Source: Amaranthus tricolor
Lineage: Eukaryota > Streptophyta > Magnoliopsida > Caryophyllales > Amaranthaceae
Length of the DNA stretch: 64,000 nucleotides
Assembly (NCBI RefSeq): GCF_026212465.1
Contig: NC_080063.1
Location: forward strand, 2,668,501-2,732,500
Direction: 5' to 3'
In this document: in pieces, positions 62,254-64,000 of the stretch
Position numbering within the stretch: the first letter of the stretch is position 1
How the letters are laid out: each line of letters starts with the position of its first letter
Notes under the pieces: generated by a model
What the model saw: the letters and a program-made list of their open reading frames with translations, nothing else
Database searches by the model: none
Told to the model about the DNA's origin: nothing
Translations under genes and position numbers: made by a program

Positions 62254-64000
62254 GATAAATGAAGATTGAATGATGATGAATGAACAAGGATCAATAATCA
62301 ATGAAGAATGAACGATGAAGAATGAACAAGGATCAATGATCAATGAAGAATGAACGATGAAGAATGAACAAGGATCAATTATCAATGATGAATGAACGAT
62401 GAAGAATGAACAAGGATCAATGATCAATGAAGAATGAACGATGAAGAATGAACAAGGATCAATGATCAATGAAGAATGAACGATGAAGAATGAACAAGGA
62501 TCAATCATCAATGACGAATGAACGATGAAGAATGAACAAGGATCAATGATCAATGAAGAATGAACGATGAAGAATGAACAAGTATCAATAATCAATGAAG
62601 AATGAACGATGAAGAATGAACAAGGATCAATGATCAATGACGAATGAACGATGAAGAATGAACAAGGATCAATGATCAATGAAGAATGAACGGTGAAGAA
62701 TGAACAAGGATCAATGGTCAATCACGAATGAACGATGAAGAATGAACAAGGATTAATGATCAATGAAAAATGAACGATGAAGAATGAACAAGGATCAATG
62801 TTCAATGACGAATGAACGATGAAGAATGAACAAGGATCAATGATCAATGAAGAATGAACGATGAAGAATGAACAAGGATCAATGATCAATGAAGAATGAA
62901 CGATGAAGAATGAACAAGGATCAATTATCAATGATGAATGAACGATGAAGAATGAACAAGGATCAATGATCAATGAAGAATGAACGATGAAGAATGAACA
63001 AGGATCAATGATCAATGAAGAATGAACGATGAAGAATGAACAAGGATCAATGATCAATGACGAATGAACGATGAAGAATGAACAAGGATCAATGATCAAT
63101 GAAGAATGAACGATGAAGAATGAACAAGTATCAATAATCAATGAAGAATGAACGATCAAGAATGAACAAGGATCAATGATCAATGACGAATGAACGATGA
63201 AGAATGAACAAGGATCAATGATCAATGAAGAATGAACGGTGAAGAATGAACAAGGATCAATGGTCAATGACGAATGAACGATGAAGAATGAACAAGGATT
63301 AATGATCAATGAAAAATGAACGATGAAGAATGAACAAGGATCAATGCTCAATGACGAATGAACGATGAAGAATGAACAAGGATCAATGATCAATGAAGAA
63401 TGAACGATGAAGAATGAACAAGGATCAATGCTCAATGACGAATGAACGATGAAGAATGAACAAGGTTCAATGATCAATGAAGAATGAACGATGAAGAATG
63501 AACAAGGATCAATGATCAATGACGAATGAACGATGAAGAATGAACAAGGATCAATGATCAATGAAGAATGAACGGTGAAGAATGAACAAGGATCAATGGT
63601 CAATGACGAATGAACGATGAAGAATGAACAAGGATCAATGATCAAAGAAAAATGAACGATGAAGAATGAACAAGGATCAATGGTCAATGACGAATGAACG
63701 ATGAAGAATGAACAAGGATCAATGATCAATGAAGAATGAACAAGGATCAATGCTCAATGACGAATGAACGATGAAGAATGAACAAGGGTAAATGAAGATT
63801 GAATGATGATGAATGAACAAGGATCAATAATCAATGAAGAATGAACGATGAAGAATGAACAAGGATCAATGATCAATGAAGAATGAACGATGAAGAATGA
63901 ACAAGGATCAATTATCAATGATGAATGAACGATGAAGAATGAACAAGGATCAATGATCAATGAAGAATGAACGATGAAGCATGAACAAGGATCAATGAGC
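62254..64000 (+). repeat. Block J2 and start of the next K-type unit, cut by the window edge
   Basis: From the marker at 62,254 it repeats 51,376 onward at an offset of 10,878, then at 10,122 after loss of 18 monomers. From about 63,213 it is K-type: GTTCAAT near 63,465, 28-bp monomer near 63,717, GGTAAAT marker at 63,787-63,821, GAAGCAT near 63,976 and GAGCAAT at the last bases. The K/L/M/J succession therefore seems to begin again, and the array continues beyond the window. Confidence 0.83.

Larger units (their letters stand above)
1..64000 (+). repeat. 64-kb satellite array, 42-bp monomer made of six 7-bp words
   Basis: Every part of the window reads as tandem copies of a 42-bp monomer with no interrupting unique DNA. 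On the + strand the consensus words are GATCAAT (twice), GAAGAAT, GAACGAT, GAAGAAT and GAACAAG. The last four form two 14-bp pairs that differ only in their final bases, and the first two form a third pair, so the monomer appears to have grown from an ancestral heptamer of form GANNAAT through a 14-mer. The register can be followed exactly: GATC words at 73, 1,039, 2,047, 4,021, 5,953, 7,045 and 8,515 are all whole multiples of 42 apart. Consensus composition is 21 A, 7 T, 10 G, 4 C. All orientations are direct; I saw no inverted block. Function is unknown. Family membership cannot be assigned without a database search. Both ends lie inside the array, so its true length is unknown. Confidence 0.99.

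Noticed and set aside
2..63960. Very long reverse-strand open frames encoding a 14-residue repeat (PCSFFIVHSSLIID), up to about 2,850 codons at the left and 677 codons at 28,719-30,752
   Set aside because: They follow arithmetically from a 42-bp repeat with one stop-free reverse frame. Variants are as often amino-acid changing as silent, frames switch at each 28-, 35- or 49-bp monomer, starts fall wherever a variant makes CAT on the + strand, and there is no ribosome-binding site, promoter or non-repetitive domain.
1..64000. CRISPR array
   Set aside because: No alternation of conserved repeat with unique spacers; all positions of the 42-bp unit are conserved, and no cas gene is present.
1..64000. 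Telomeric repeat
   Set aside because: The heptamers GATCAAT and GAAGAAT lack the G-run typical of known telomere repeats (TTAGGG- or TTTAGGG-like), and the array is a 42-bp multi-word monomer.
1..64000. CENP-B box or similar known centromere motif
   Set aside because: The box needs TTCG and CGGG elements; no CGGG was seen in any monomer variant.
1..64000. Heat-shock element array, because GAA recurs every 7 bp
   Set aside because: A heat-shock element needs GAA units in alternating orientation at 5-bp spacing; here all are direct and spaced 7 bp.
1..64000. Plasmid iteron or replication-origin array
   Set aside because: Iterons come in small numbers next to a rep gene; there is no gene, no DnaA box and no AT-rich unwinding element distinct from the repeat.
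1..64000. tRNA, rRNA or structured RNA genes
   Set aside because: No non-repeat segment long enough exists, and no known conserved RNA motif was recognised.

Overview
The window is one uninterrupted tandem-repeat array. I found no unique sequence anywhere in the 64,000 bases and no credible protein gene, RNA gene, mobile element, promoter or terminator. The dominant monomer is 42 bp. It consists of six 7-bp words read on the + strand: GATCAAT, GATCAAT, GAAGAAT, GAACGAT, GAAGAAT, GAACAAG. These also read as three related 14-bp pairs, so the hierarchy is 7 bp, 14 bp, 42 bp, then larger higher-order repeats (HORs) of about 0.5 to 5 kb, and one block that recurs 10.9 kb away. About 1,520 monomer-equivalents fit in the window. 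The consensus monomer is 33% GC and strongly strand-asymmetric (21 A, 7 T, 10 G, 4 C).

Layout: 1-8,514 (subarray A) is 42-bp monomers in one strict register, with HOR boundaries marked by a rare TTAAAACTA variant at 27, 2,631, 5,739 and 7,503. From 8,515 onward, monomers of 28, 35, 49 and 56 bp appear, always whole numbers of heptamers. 7,843-15,976 (B) is a tandem duplication of about 4 kb. 16,278-20,827 (C) is a 2.17/2.38-kb duplication that itself contains 630-bp units. 20,828-33,112 (D, E) contains 3.57/3.16-kb and 2.49/2.32-kb duplications. 33,113-49,310 (F, G, H) contains a 4.0-kb dispersed copy and a very clean 4,942-bp duplication. 49,300-64,000 (I to M) contains 1,197-, 2,268-, 2,849- and 1,568-bp duplications, and a return of the 51.4-kb block at 62.3 kb.

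Organism: the sequence does not identify it. A pure satellite of this length fits eukaryotic heterochromatin (centromeric, pericentromeric, subtelomeric or B-chromosome-like). Heptanucleotide arrays (STRR-type repeats) are also established in filamentous cyanobacteria and look similar at the 7-bp level, though I know of no prokaryotic example near this size. Assembly inflation or collapse is also possible, because both edges lie inside the array.

The many long reverse-strand open frames are not genes. They encode the same 14-residue unit (PCSFFIVHSSLIID), because 42 is a multiple of three and one of the three reverse frames of the monomer has no stop. They break wherever a monomer gains or loses heptamers that do not sum to a multiple of 21 bp, or acquires a point stop. 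The interesting biology here is the array architecture, not a gene system.
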